NCBI GenBank assembly: GCA_036563615.1
Contig: DATCMB010000023.1
Span: forward strand, 400,580-464,579
Source: Candidatus Binatia bacterium
Lineage (GTDB): Bacteria; Desulfobacterota; Binatia; UBA12015
DNA length: 64,000 nucleotides
Reading direction: 5' to 3'
In this document: positions 35,946 through 45,126 of the stretch, one piece after another
How the letters are laid out: each line of letters opens with the position of its first letter
How positions within the stretch are numbered: the first letter of the stretch is position 1
Position numbers and translations under genes: made by a program
The notes under the pieces: generated by a model
Seen by the model: only the letters and a program-made list of their open reading frames with translations
Told to the model about the DNA's origin: nothing
The model's database searches: none

Positions 35946-37490
35946 ATGCAGGTAGCGAGCGCCGACGCGGTGCGCAACCCAGGCCGTCCCGAGCGATTCG
36001 AGGTGGTGATCGTCGGCAGTGGCTTCTCGGGGATCGCGATGGGGATCCTGCTCGAGAAGGCCGGCATCGACGCCTACGTCATCCTCGAGAAGGCGTCGGA
36101 CGTCGGCGGCACCTGGCGCGACAACACCTACCCGGGCGCGGCGTGCGACATCCCGTCGCACCTCTACTCGTTCTCCTTCGAGCCCAAGCCCGATTGGTCG
36201 CGCGCGTTCCCGCCGCAGCAGGAGATCCACGACTACCTGCGCGCCTGCGTCGACAAGCACGGGCTGCGCTCCCACATCCGCTTCCGCAGCGAGGTGAAGG
36301 GCGCGACCTTCGACGAGCGCGAGGGCACCTGGACGGTGCGCGTCGCGGACGGCTCGACGGTGGTCGGACGCGCGCTCGTGCTCGGCAACGGTGCGCTCCA
36401 CATCCCGGCCTATCCCGAGATCGAGGGGCTCGAGAGCTTCGAGGGCACGACCTTCCACTCGGCGCGCTGGAACCACGACTACGACCTGCGCGGGAAGCGC
36501 GTCGCGGTGATCGGCACCGGCGCGAGCGCGATCCAGTTCGTGCCCGAGATCGCGCCGCTGGTCGGCTCGATGAAGGTCTTCCAGCGCACGCCGCCGTGGA
36601 TCCTGCCGAAGCCGGATCGTCCGATGACCGAGCGCGAGAAGTGGATCTTCCGCTACGTGCCGGGCGCGCGCTGGCTCTACCGCGCGTACACGTACTGGAT
36701 GCACGAGCTGCGCGCGATCGGCTTCGTGATCGATCCGCGGCTCATGAAGCAGGCCGAGAAGCTCGCCAAGCGCTACCTCGCGAAGACGGTGCGCGATCCC
36801 GAGCTGCGCGCCAAGCTGACGCCGAACTACACGATGGGCTGCAAGCGCATCCTGATGTCGAACGACTACTACCAGACGCTGCAGCGCGACAACGTGAAGC
36901 TCGTCACCGACGCGATCCGTCGCGTCACGCCGAAGGGCATCGAGACCGCGGACGGCGTGATGCACGAGGTCGACGCGATCATCTTCGGCACCGGCTTCAC
37001 GGCGACCGACTACCTCGCCCCGCTCGACATCCAGGGGCTCGACGGCAAGCTGCTCAACGACGTCATCCGCGAGCGTCCCGAGACCTACCTCGGCATCACC
37101 ATCCACGGCTTCCCGAATTTGTACTTGATGATGGGTCCGAACACGGGCCTCGGGCACAACTCGATGGTGTTCATGATCGAGGCGCAGGCGCGCTGGGCGC
37201 TGCAGGCGATCCAGAAGCTGCGTCGCGACGACCTCGCCTACATGGACGTCGACCCGAAGGTGCAGCGCGCGTTCAACGAGCGCATCCAGGCGAAGCTCGC
37301 GCACTCGGTTTGGAACTCGGGCTGCCAGAGCTGGTACCTGAAGGACGGCTACAACGCGACGATCTGGCCGGGCTTCACCTGGCAGTACTGGCTCGAGACG
37401 CGCTGGCTGCGCCCGGCGGAGTTCCGCTGCGTCAAGCGCGAGGACGCGTCGGCCATGGGCGCGGGCGCGCTGGTCGGGGCTGCGGCGTAG
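35946..37490 (+). CDS. Flavin-containing (Baeyer-Villiger-like) monooxygenase
   Basis: A 514-aa NADPH/FAD monooxygenase, the 500-residue type. The FAD motif VIVGSGFSGIAMGILL is at about 19-34, the fingerprint FxGxxxHxxxW reads FEGTTFHSARWN, and the NADP motif is VAVIGTGASAIQFVP. The C-terminal ATG segment IFGTGFTATDYL is also normal. A clear AAGGAGCCTTCC site precedes the ATG. It is divergent from the TetR regulator with a palindromic operator between, so expression is probably inducible. The family oxidises ketones, aldehydes or sulfides; the substrate is unknown. The C-terminus is Ala/Gly-rich. Confidence 0.88.
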   Translation: MQVASADAVRNPGRPERFEVVIVGSGFSGIAMGILLEKAGIDAYVILEKASDVGGTWRDNTYPGAACDIPSHLYSFSFEPKPDWSRAFPPQQEIHDYLRACVDKHGLRSHIRFRSEVKGATFDEREGTWTVRVADGSTVVGRALVLGNGALHIPAYPEIEGLESFEGTTFHSARWNHDYDLRGKRVAVIGTGASAIQFVPEIAPLVGSMKVFQRTPPWILPKPDRPMTEREKWIFRYVPGARWLYRAYTYWMHELRAIGFVIDPRLMKQAEKLAKRYLAKTVRDPELRAKLTPNYTMGCKRILMSNDYYQTLQRDNVKLVTDAIRRVTPKGIETADGVMHEVDAIIFGTGFTATDYLAPLDIQGLDGKLLNDVIRERPETYLGITIHGFPNLYLMMGPNTGLGHNSMVFMIEAQARWALQAIQKLRRDDLAYMDVDPKVQRAFNERIQAKLAHSVWNSGCQSWYLKDGYNATIWPGFTWQYWLETRWLRPAEFRCVKREDASAMGAGALVGAAA

Positions 37491-37529
37491 AAGGCGTGCC
37501 TGGCACGGCGCTCGCGTAGGCGCCGCCGC

Positions 37530-38546
37530 TCACCCGCACGCGAGCGCGAGCTGCACGCCGACGTGGTCCGAGGGCCAGCAGATCTGTGCCGGCAGCGGAC
37601 CGCAGGTGCTCGCGAACGGATTGGGCACGTCGGCGAAGAGCCGCGTGCCGCTGCCGTCGTCGGCGGGCGGCAGGATCTCGGCCGCGCACGTCGCGCGCTC
37701 CGCGGGACGGATCAGGAAGACGAAGTCGATGCGCGAGGTCACGCCGAGCTCGGGTGACTCGAGGCCCGCGAGGCCTTCGTCGGCGCGACCGGAGGTGCAG
37801 CCGACGCCGGTTGCGGGATCGCACTCGGGGTTGCCGGCCGCGAGGTAGACGTCGCTCCAGCCGCGGCCGACGAACTGCTCGTAGACGAAGCTGCCGGGGC
37901 GCTCGTTGAAGTCGCCGGCGACGAGGCCGAGCAGCGCGGCGTCGTGCGTGCGCTCGATGAACTGCGCCATCTGCACGGCCTGGCAGTCGCGGACGTTCGT
38001 CGCGCCCGCGGCGACGCACTCGGGTGGGCAGTCGTCGGCGCAGGGCTCGCGCGCGCCGTCGGCGCTCGACGCGAGGTGCGTCGAGTAGAGGTCGAGCGTG
38101 CCCGCGGGGTGCGCGATGCGCGTCCAGAGCACGCGGCGGAACTGGCGGTAGAGCGTGAGCTGCTCGACGAGCAGGACCGGGTAGCGCGTGAGCACGGTCT
38201 CGTCGTCGACGCCCGTCAAGCGCGCTCCCTGCACGAGCTCGTAGGGAAACGGGCAGGTGGTCGCGAGGTAGGGTTCCATCTGCTCGACCGACGGCGGCCA
38301 GATCTCCTGCAGCGTGACCAGATCCGGGCAGCCGCGCGCGGCGATGAAGTCGAACAGCAGCTTCGTGCGGTCGGGCAGGCGGCAGCGGTCGGTGTCGGGC
38401 GGGCAGAAGATGCCGTGCAGGAAGTTCAGGCTGACGAGCGTGACGTCGGGCGCTGCGCTGCGCGGCGCGTCGCTACAGGCGACGAGCGCGAGCGCGAACA
38501 GGAACGACGTCGCTCCGCGCCCGGTCCGCAAGCTCCGCAGCAGCAT
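37530..38546 (-). CDS. Secreted endonuclease/exonuclease/phosphatase-family lipoprotein
   Basis: A 338-aa exported protein of the EEP (DNase I/sphingomyelinase-like) fold. A lipobox-like LALVACS at about 20-26 predicts a lipid-anchored N-terminus. Catalytic elements are VTLVSLNFLHG (metal-binding Asn), LVTLQEIW (metal Glu), STHLASS, VAGDFNERPG (the GDFN motif), SRIDFVFL and WPSDHVGVQL (catalytic Asp-His). The substrate is probably a phosphodiester or phospholipid head group. Cys pairs near CPPDTDRC and CADDCPPEC suggest disulfides, as expected outside the cytosol. It starts 5 bp after the stop of the HAD-PlsC gene, so the two are co-transcribed. Confidence 0.82.
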   Translation of the reverse strand: MLLRSLRTGRGATSFLFALALVACSDAPRSAAPDVTLVSLNFLHGIFCPPDTDRCRLPDRTKLLFDFIAARGCPDLVTLQEIWPPSVEQMEPYLATTCPFPYELVQGARLTGVDDETVLTRYPVLLVEQLTLYRQFRRVLWTRIAHPAGTLDLYSTHLASSADGAREPCADDCPPECVAAGATNVRDCQAVQMAQFIERTHDAALLGLVAGDFNERPGSFVYEQFVGRGWSDVYLAAGNPECDPATGVGCTSGRADEGLAGLESPELGVTSRIDFVFLIRPAERATCAAEILPPADDGSGTRLFADVPNPFASTCGPLPAQICWPSDHVGVQLALACG

Positions 38547-38551
38547 GACCT

Positions 38552-39982
38552 TCAATCCGTCGGCAGCTCGAGCGTGCGCGTGTACATCGCGTGGATCTCC
38601 TCGATGCGCGCGTCGAGCTCCTCGCGCTTCCAGTCGCTGGTGTCGATCGGCGGCAGGACGACGACGTCGATCATCGTCGGACGCACGACGAGCCAGCTCT
38701 TCGGCAGCGCGTCGAGCGTGTTGCGCAGCACGATCGGAACGATCGGGACGCCGGCCTCCATCGCCATGAAGAACGCGCCCTTCTTGAAGCGTCCGGGATG
38801 CGGCGTCGTGCTGCGCGTGCCCTCGGGCGCGATCGCGAGCGAGATCCCGTGACGGAGTGCGTCGATCGCGGGACGCAGCGCCTGGATCGCCTTCTCGTGG
38901 TGAAAGCGGTCGATGAACACCGTGCCCGCCGCCGCCATGAACGGGCCGAAGATCGGATTGCGCCGCAGCTCCTGCTTGCCGATGCCGACGAAGTCGCGCC
39001 GCAGGAGCTTGCAGATCACGAGCATGTCGACCGCGCTCTGATGGTTGAAGATGAACACCGCGGGACGTCGCGCCCACAGGTTCTCCTCGCCGCGCACGCG
39101 CACCTGCAGGCCGGCGAGCACGGTGCCGAGCTCGCCCCAGGTCGAGGCCGCGATGTTGATCGCGTCCTGCCAGTGGCCGGACGCCAGCGCCGCCGGCAGT
39201 CCGACGAGCAGCGACGGCACGAGCGCGCCGATGGCGGACGCCGTGCGCACGACCTCCTCGAGCGTCGGCAGCCCGCGGCTCGTGAAGCGCTGCGTCGGCC
39301 AGCCGCGGCGCGTCGCGATCGCCGTCAGCGCCTTGCTCGGATTGGTCGGACGCGGGTGGCCGACCAGCTCGAGCAGCGGCAGGTCCTCCTCGCTGTCGGT
39401 GTAGAAGAAGCTCTGCGCGAGATCGATGCCGTGCTCCTCGGCGAAGCGCCGCGCGAAGTACGCCTTGCCCTCGCCGTAGCAGGGCGGGTCGACGATCTCG
39501 CCGGTCAGCTTGCCGTCGACCACCTCGAGCTGCGAGGCGAGGATGTGCTCGATGCCGAGGTCGCGCGCGATCGGACCGATCTGGTAGCGCGTCGCCGACG
39601 ACACGATCGCGAGCGTGTGCCCGCGCCGGCGGTGGGCGGCGACGATCGCACGCGCCTCGGGGTAGACCTCGGAGGCGAGCTCCTCGTTGAAGATGCGCTC
39701 GCCGATGCGCACGAACTCCTCCTCGGGGTAGCCGCGCAGCGTGCGCGCCGTGCCGGTGAGGAAGCCCGAGAAGCCGATCGTCTGGAGCTCGAAGCTGATC
39801 GCCGCGAACAGCAGCTCGACGACGTCGCTCGCGCCGAGGCGGCCGCTGCGCAGCCCGTCGCGCACGAAGGTCAGCGCGGAGAAGCCGGCAATCAGCGTGC
39901 GATCGAGGTCGAAGAAGGCGGCGACGTGTGGGCCGGCCGGACTCTCGTCGATCTCGCTCGTGAGGTCGCTGTAGGCCCGCAT
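38552..39982 (-). CDS. Bifunctional HAD-IB phosphatase / 1-acylglycerol-3-phosphate acyltransferase
   Basis: A 476-aa two-domain protein. The first domain (about 20-230) is a HAD-IB hydrolase with AAFFDLDRTLIAG (nucleophile DxD), SSATRYQIG and a DSEEDLPLLE acidic motif. The second (about 280-460) is a PlsC-type acyltransferase with NHQSAVDML (HX4D), GTVFIDR and APEGTRST (EGTR). The fusion would join acylation of lysophosphatidate with a phosphatase step, for instance of glycerophosphate or serine phosphate. The ATG at 39982 is used; the longer ORF start is not supported. It is divergent from the plsB gene (159 bp) and followed in operon by a secreted phosphoesterase, giving a phospholipid neighbourhood. 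Confidence 0.85.
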   Translation of the reverse strand: MRAYSDLTSEIDESPAGPHVAAFFDLDRTLIAGFSALTFVRDGLRSGRLGASDVVELLFAAISFELQTIGFSGFLTGTARTLRGYPEEEFVRIGERIFNEELASEVYPEARAIVAAHRRRGHTLAIVSSATRYQIGPIARDLGIEHILASQLEVVDGKLTGEIVDPPCYGEGKAYFARRFAEEHGIDLAQSFFYTDSEEDLPLLELVGHPRPTNPSKALTAIATRRGWPTQRFTSRGLPTLEEVVRTASAIGALVPSLLVGLPAALASGHWQDAINIAASTWGELGTVLAGLQVRVRGEENLWARRPAVFIFNHQSAVDMLVICKLLRRDFVGIGKQELRRNPIFGPFMAAAGTVFIDRFHHEKAIQALRPAIDALRHGISLAIAPEGTRSTTPHPGRFKKGAFFMAMEAGVPIVPIVLRNTLDALPKSWLVVRPTMIDVVVLPPIDTSDWKREELDARIEEIHAMYTRTLELPTD

Positions 39983-40140
39983 GGCTCGTCTTTCGTCGCC
40001 GCGACGTCCGGACCTTAGCGCCGCTGCGGGGGCCAGGTAAAGAATCGGCCTCGATCGTCCGAGGTGACCGACGCCGGGCGTCGAACCGCCCGTCGTCGAC
40101 GCTTTACACGCACGGCGCCTTGCGGGAAGAGGAAGACGCG

Positions 40141-42555
40141 ATGGCGGAGAGCAGCGCGGCAACGGCGGCGCCGACGACGCCGACGCACGACGCGAGGCAG
40201 CGGCTTCCGAACGAGCCCTCGTGGCCGGCGTCGAACGGGCACCGCGTGGTCTTTCTTCTTGATGCGTCGAGCAGGCTCGAGCGGCGCCTGCTCGAGGACT
40301 GGATCGAGCGGCACCGCCCCGCCGGGGCGACCTACGAGGTGGTCGACATCCCGCCCTCGCGGCGCCGGCGCAGGCGCATCGACGGCCGCCTCGAGTCGTG
40401 CGTCGCCTCCGAGGGCGATCCGCTGATGGCGCCGCTGCGCGTCGCGTGGGAGCGGAAGAAGGTCGACGGCGTGCGCGAGAACCCGCTGCGCGAGCTGCTC
40501 ACCGTCGGCGACCCGCGCGACCCGGGGCCGCTGCGCCAGCACGTCATCCTGCGTCGCCATCCCGAGCGCTGCATGATCGTCGCCGCCGAGCCCGCACCAC
40601 TTTCGGCGCTGCGCGAGCGCTGGCGGCAGGCGGGCGGCTTCGACCCGACGCACACCACGGGGCTCGCGGACTTCGTCTGGCGCCAGGCGACGCTCGCGCT
40701 CGAGCGCGCGGAGCGGCGGCTGCGCGGCGCGCGCTACAAGGTGCCGAAGCTCGTCCACGAGGACATTCTCGCGCGGCCGGCGTTCCGCGCCGGCGTCGCC
40801 CGGCTCGCGCGCGAGACCGGCAAGAGCGAGGCGACCGTCGAGCGCGAGGCGCGCCGCTACCTGCGCGAGATCGCGGCGACCCACAGCCCGCACGTCATCG
40901 ACCTCACCGCGCATCTCATCCACCTGCTCTACACGCAGGCCTATGGCGAGGCGCTGCACTACGACCGCGAGCGGCTGCGCGAGCTCTACGGGCTGACGCA
41001 GCGCTACCCGGTGGTCTTCCTGCCGTCGCACAAGTCGAACCTCGACCACCTGGTCCTGCAGTACGCGCTGCACGAGAACGGCCACCCGCCGAACCACACC
41101 GCGGGCGGCATCAACATGAACTTCTTCCCGGTGGGGCCGCTCGTGCGACGCAGCGGCGTGTTCTTCATCCGCCGGACGTTCAAGGACAACCCGGTCTACA
41201 AGTTCGTCCTGCGCCAGTACATCGACTACCTGATCGAGAAGCGCTTCTCGCTCGAGTGGTACATCGAGGGCGGACGCTCGCGCTCGGGCAAGATGCTGCC
41301 GCCGCGGCTCGGCCTCCTCGCCTACGTGGTCGACGCCTACCGGCGCGGCAAGGCGGAGGACGTCTTCCTGATCCCGGTGTCGATCGCCTACGACCAGATC
41401 CAGGACGTCGGCGACTACGTCGCGGAGCAGCGCGGCGCCGCCAAGCAAAAAGAAAGCTTCGGCTGGTTCCTGAAGATCCTGCGCTCGCTGCGCCGGCGCT
41501 TCGGCGACATCCACATCAACTTCGGCGAGCCGCTGTCGCTGCGCGCGGCGCTCGGGCTCCCCGAGCCCGGCACGGAGCCCAACCCCGACGAGCAGAGCCT
41601 CGCGCTGCAGAAGCTCGCCTTCGAGGTCGCGGTGCGCATCAACCGCGTGACGCCGATCACGCCGACCTCGCTGGTGACGCTCGCGCTGCTCGGCGTCGGC
41701 GACCGCGCGCTGACCCTCGCCGAGGTCTGCGACGTGCTGCGCGACCTGCTGGTCTACGTCTGCAAGCGTCGCTTGCCGATGACCGAAGAGCACGCGCTCG
41801 ATACGCCGGAGGACGTGCGGCGCGCGCTCGGCGCGCTGGTCGAGAGCGGCGTCGTCGCCTGCTTCGACGAGGGACCCGAGGCGGTCTACGTCATCGGTCC
41901 CGACCAGCACCTGACCGCGGCGTACTACCGCAACACGATCATCCACTTCTTCGTCAACGCGGCGATCGTCGAGCTCTCGCTGCTGCACGCGGCGGAGCGC
42001 GACGTCGAGGACGCGTGCGCGGAGTTCTACGAGGAGGCGCTGCGGCTGCGCGACCTTCTGAAGTTCGAGTTCTTCTTCTCCGAGAAGGACGCGTTCCGCG
42101 CCGAGCTCGCGCAGGAGCTCGCGCTGCACGACCCGGCCTGGGAGCAGGAGCTCGCGATCGGCGGCGCCGAGGTGAGGGGGCTCCTGCGCAAGATCCAGCC
42201 GCTGGTCGCGCACCGCGTGCTGCGGCCCTTCCTCGAGGCCTACCAGGTGGTCGGCGACGCGCTGACGCGGCTCGCGCCCGACGCGCCGTTCGACGAGGAC
42301 GAGTTCCTCAAGGACTGCCTCGCGCTCGGCAAGCAGTACCAGCTGCAGCGCCGCATCCGCAGCGCCGAGTCGGTGTCGCGGGTGCTCTTCCAGACCGCGC
42401 TCAGCCTTGCGCGCAACCGCGACCTGGTCGATTCTAGCGGCCCCGATCTGGCTGGTCGCCGCGCGGTGTTTGCCGAGGAGATTCGCGGAGCGATCCGGCG
42501 CGTCGACGCGATCGACGCGATGGACGCGGCGCGCCGCGCGGGCTTCGCGGACTAG
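40141..42555 (+). CDS. plsB: Glycerol-3-phosphate 1-O-acyltransferase, PlsB type
   Basis: An 804-aa acyltransferase, almost the same length as the known membrane enzyme PlsB, catalysing the first step of phospholipid synthesis (acyl-CoA or acyl-ACP plus glycerol-3-phosphate). Motif I is SHKSNLDHLVLQ (HX4D), motif II FFIRRTFKDN, motif III EGGRSRSGKM and motif IV IPVSIAYDQ, all in order (about 296-440). The ATG at 40141, with GAGGAAGACGCG before it, is chosen over a TTG 21 bp up. N- and C-terminal helical regions (to 290 and after 450) are typical. It is divergent from the HAD-PlsC gene. Confidence 0.92.
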   Translation: MAESSAATAAPTTPTHDARQRLPNEPSWPASNGHRVVFLLDASSRLERRLLEDWIERHRPAGATYEVVDIPPSRRRRRRIDGRLESCVASEGDPLMAPLRVAWERKKVDGVRENPLRELLTVGDPRDPGPLRQHVILRRHPERCMIVAAEPAPLSALRERWRQAGGFDPTHTTGLADFVWRQATLALERAERRLRGARYKVPKLVHEDILARPAFRAGVARLARETGKSEATVEREARRYLREIAATHSPHVIDLTAHLIHLLYTQAYGEALHYDRERLRELYGLTQRYPVVFLPSHKSNLDHLVLQYALHENGHPPNHTAGGINMNFFPVGPLVRRSGVFFIRRTFKDNPVYKFVLRQYIDYLIEKRFSLEWYIEGGRSRSGKMLPPRLGLLAYVVDAYRRGKAEDVFLIPVSIAYDQIQDVGDYVAEQRGAAKQKESFGWFLKILRSLRRRFGDIHINFGEPLSLRAALGLPEPGTEPNPDEQSLALQKLAFEVAVRINRVTPITPTSLVTLALLGVGDRALTLAEVCDVLRDLLVYVCKRRLPMTEEHALDTPEDVRRALGALVESGVVACFDEGPEAVYVIGPDQHLTAAYYRNTIIHFFVNAAIVELSLLHAAERDVEDACAEFYEEALRLRDLLKFEFFFSEKDAFRAELAQELALHDPAWEQELAIGGAEVRGLLRKIQPLVAHRVLRPFLEAYQVVGDALTRLAPDAPFDEDEFLKDCLALGKQYQLQRRIRSAESVSRVLFQTALSLARNRDLVDSSGPDLAGRRAVFAEEIRGAIRRVDAIDAMDAARRAGFAD

Positions 42556-42593
42556 AAGAGCATCGGTCTGTACCTTCGGCTCGAGGAGCTTCC

Positions 42594-44159
42594 ATGCTGC
42601 GATTGCACGATCCTTTCGACTTCCGGGTGCGCGAGACGCCCGATGCGGAGTTCGCCGTCCACGGCGCGCGCCGCATCACGTACGGCGAGGCCGCCGAGCG
42701 CGTGAACCGTCTCGCCAACGCGCTGCTCGCCTCCGGGCTGCGTCGCGGCGACCGCGTCGCGTACCTCGCGAAGAACGGCATCGAGTACGCGATCATGTAC
42801 TACGGCGCGTCGAAGGCGGGCGTCGTGCCGGTGCCGCTCAACTACCGCCTCGCACCGCCCGAGTGGAGCTACATCGTCAACGACGCGCAGGCGAAGCTGC
42901 TGGTCGCGCGCGGCGAGTACGTCGCGGCGATCGACTCCGTGCGCGGCGAGCTCAAGACGGTCGAGCGCTGCATCGCGCAGGAGGCGCCCGCGGTGCCGAG
43001 CGGCTGGGACGACTACGAGAAGTTCCTGGGAAGCGCGCCCGCGACGCCGCCCGACGTGTACGTCGAGGCGAGCGACGACGTCTACCAGATGTACACCAGC
43101 GGCACGACGGGCCGTCCGAAGGGCGCGGTGCTGACGCACGGCGCGGTGTCGGCGCAGCTCACGCAGGCGTCGTTCGCGCTCGACAGCGCGCCGGGCGAGC
43201 GCTCGCTGATCGTCGCGCCGATGTACCACGCGGCCGCCGCGCTGATGACGTTCAGCAGCATCTGGCACGGCGGCTCGCTCTTCATCCAGGAGGACTTCGA
43301 CCCGAAGGCCGTCGTGCAGGCGATGAGCGAGGAGAAGATCGGGCGCGCGCTGCTCGTCCCGGCGATGATCCAGGCCTGCCTGGTGATGGTGCCGGACGTC
43401 GCCGATCGTCAGTATGCGGATCTGCGCTACATCGCGTACGGCGCGTCGCCGATCTCGGAGGCGACGCTGCGGCGCGCGATCGAGGTCTTCAAGTGCGACT
43501 TCCTGCAGGGCTACGGCATGACCGAGACCACCGCGGCGGTGACCTACCTGCTGCCGTCCGACCATCGCCGCGCGCTCGCCGGTGAGCCCGAGCTGCTGCT
43601 GTCGGCCGGTCGCGCGATGGTCGGCACCGAGGTGCGCGTCGTCGACGCGGAGGATCGCCCGGTGCCGCCGGGCACCGTCGGCGAGGTGGTCGCGCGCGGA
43701 CCGCAGCTCATGCGCGGCTACTGGAACCTGCCGGAGGCGTCGAAGGAGGCGCTGCGCGGCGGCTGGATGCACACCGGCGACGCCGGTCGCATGGACGAGC
43801 GCGGCTACCTCTACATCTCCGACCGCGTCAAGGACATGATCGTCTCGGGCGGCGAGAACGTCTACCCGCGCGAGGTCGAGGAGGTCCTCTACCAGCACCC
43901 GGCGGTCGCCGACGTCGCGGTGATCGGCGTGCCCGACGAGAAGTGGGGCGAGGCCGTGAAGGCGATCGTCGTCCTGCGCGAGGGCGCGAAGCCCGACGCC
44001 GCGGACATCATCGAGTTCTGCCGCGGCAAGCTCGCCGGCTACAAGCGTCCGCAGTCGGTCGACTTCGTCGACGTGCTGCCGCGCAACCCGAGCGGCAAGG
44101 TGCTCAAACGCGAGCTGCGCGAGCCCTACTGGAAGGGCCATACGCGGCGCGTGTCGTGA
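42594..44159 (+). CDS. Acyl-CoA synthetase / AMP-dependent ligase
   Basis: A 521-aa ANL-family adenylating ligase. The P-loop motif YTSGTTGRPKGAVLTH is at about 165-180, the adenine-binding GYGMTETTAAV follows, then the hinge/catalytic region with YISDRVKDMIVSGGENVYP and the C-terminal catalytic Lys in PRNPSGKVLKREL. It activates a fatty or aromatic acid to acyl-AMP and then acyl-CoA. GAGGAGCTTCC precedes the ATG. It is downstream of plsB and GTGA-coupled to the hydroxyacid dehydrogenase gene, consistent with lipid or CoA-ester metabolism; chain length specificity is not shown. Confidence 0.88.
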   Translation: MLRLHDPFDFRVRETPDAEFAVHGARRITYGEAAERVNRLANALLASGLRRGDRVAYLAKNGIEYAIMYYGASKAGVVPVPLNYRLAPPEWSYIVNDAQAKLLVARGEYVAAIDSVRGELKTVERCIAQEAPAVPSGWDDYEKFLGSAPATPPDVYVEASDDVYQMYTSGTTGRPKGAVLTHGAVSAQLTQASFALDSAPGERSLIVAPMYHAAAALMTFSSIWHGGSLFIQEDFDPKAVVQAMSEEKIGRALLVPAMIQACLVMVPDVADRQYADLRYIAYGASPISEATLRRAIEVFKCDFLQGYGMTETTAAVTYLLPSDHRRALAGEPELLLSAGRAMVGTEVRVVDAEDRPVPPGTVGEVVARGPQLMRGYWNLPEASKEALRGGWMHTGDAGRMDERGYLYISDRVKDMIVSGGENVYPREVEEVLYQHPAVADVAVIGVPDEKWGEAVKAIVVLREGAKPDAADIIEFCRGKLAGYKRPQSVDFVDVLPRNPSGKVLKRELREPYWKGHTRRVS

Positions 44160-45121
44160 GAATCGTCGTCCTCGACGGCTACACGCTCAACCCCGGCGAC
44201 AACCCCTGGGACGAGCTCGCGGCGCTCGGCGACCTCCAGGTCCACGACCGCAGCGCGCGCGACGAGGTCGTGCCGCGGGCGCGCGGGGCGGAGATCGTGC
44301 TGACCAACAAGACGGTGCTCGACCGCGCGGTGCTCGAGCAGCTTCCCGAGCTGCGCTTCATCGCCGTGCTCGCGACCGGCTACAACGTGGTCGACGTCGC
44401 GGCGGCGCGCGAGCGCGGCGTGCTGGTCTCGAACGTGCCCGAGTACGGCACCGACTCGGTCGCGCAGCACACGCTGGCGCTGCTGCTCGAGCTCGCGCAA
44501 CGGGTCGGCGAGCACGACGCCGCGGTGCACGCCGGCGAGTGGCAGCGCTGTCCGGACTTCTCCTTCTGGCACCAGCCGCCGCTCGAGCTCGCCGGGCTCA
44601 CCTGCGGGATCGTCGGCTTCGGACGCATCGGACGGCGCGTCGGCGAGCTCGTGCACGCGCTCGGCATGCGCGTCGTCGCGAGCGCGCGTCCGGGCGGGGC
44701 GGCGCGGGAGGCGCCGGCGTGGCCGGACTTCGCCTGGCTGCCGGTCGAGGAGCTCTTCGCGCAGGCGGACGTCGTGACGCTGCACTGTCCGCTCACCGCC
44801 GACAACGCGCGCTTCGTCGACGACGCGCTGCTCGGCCGCATGAAGCGCACGGCGCTGCTCATCAACACGGCGCGCGGCGCTCTCGTCGACGAGCACGCGC
44901 TCGCGCGCGCGCTGCGCGAGGGAACGATCGCCGGCGCGGCGCTCGACGTCGTCTCGGAGGAGCCGATCCGCGCCGACAATCCGCTGCTCGACGCTCCGAA
45001 TCTGATCTTGACGCCGCACATGGCGTGGGCGAGCCTCGCGGCGCGCCGGCGGCTCATGGCGACGACGGTCGCGAACGTGCGCGCGTTCCTCGCCGGCTCG
45101 CCGATCAACCTGGTCGGCTGA
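44156..45121 (+). CDS. D-2-hydroxyacid dehydrogenase
   Basis: A 321-aa NAD(P)-dependent dehydrogenase of the 2-hydroxyacid family (glycerate/lactate dehydrogenase-like). The Rossmann motif GIVGFGRIGRRVGEL is at about 147-161. The catalytic triad is in NTARGALVDE (Arg), VSEEPIRAD (Glu) and ILTPHMAWAS (His). The start is GTG at 44156, overlapping the ligase stop by 4 bp (GTGA), so translation is coupled. It reduces a 2-oxoacid or oxidises a D-2-hydroxyacid; the substrate is not decided. It ends 5 bp before the convergent STN-like gene. Confidence 0.88.
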   Translation: MRIVVLDGYTLNPGDNPWDELAALGDLQVHDRSARDEVVPRARGAEIVLTNKTVLDRAVLEQLPELRFIAVLATGYNVVDVAAARERGVLVSNVPEYGTDSVAQHTLALLLELAQRVGEHDAAVHAGEWQRCPDFSFWHQPPLELAGLTCGIVGFGRIGRRVGELVHALGMRVVASARPGGAAREAPAWPDFAWLPVEELFAQADVVTLHCPLTADNARFVDDALLGRMKRTALLINTARGALVDEHALARALREGTIAGAALDVVSEEPIRADNPLLDAPNLILTPHMAWASLAARRRLMATTVANVRAFLAGSPINLVG

Positions 45122-45126
45122 CCGGG

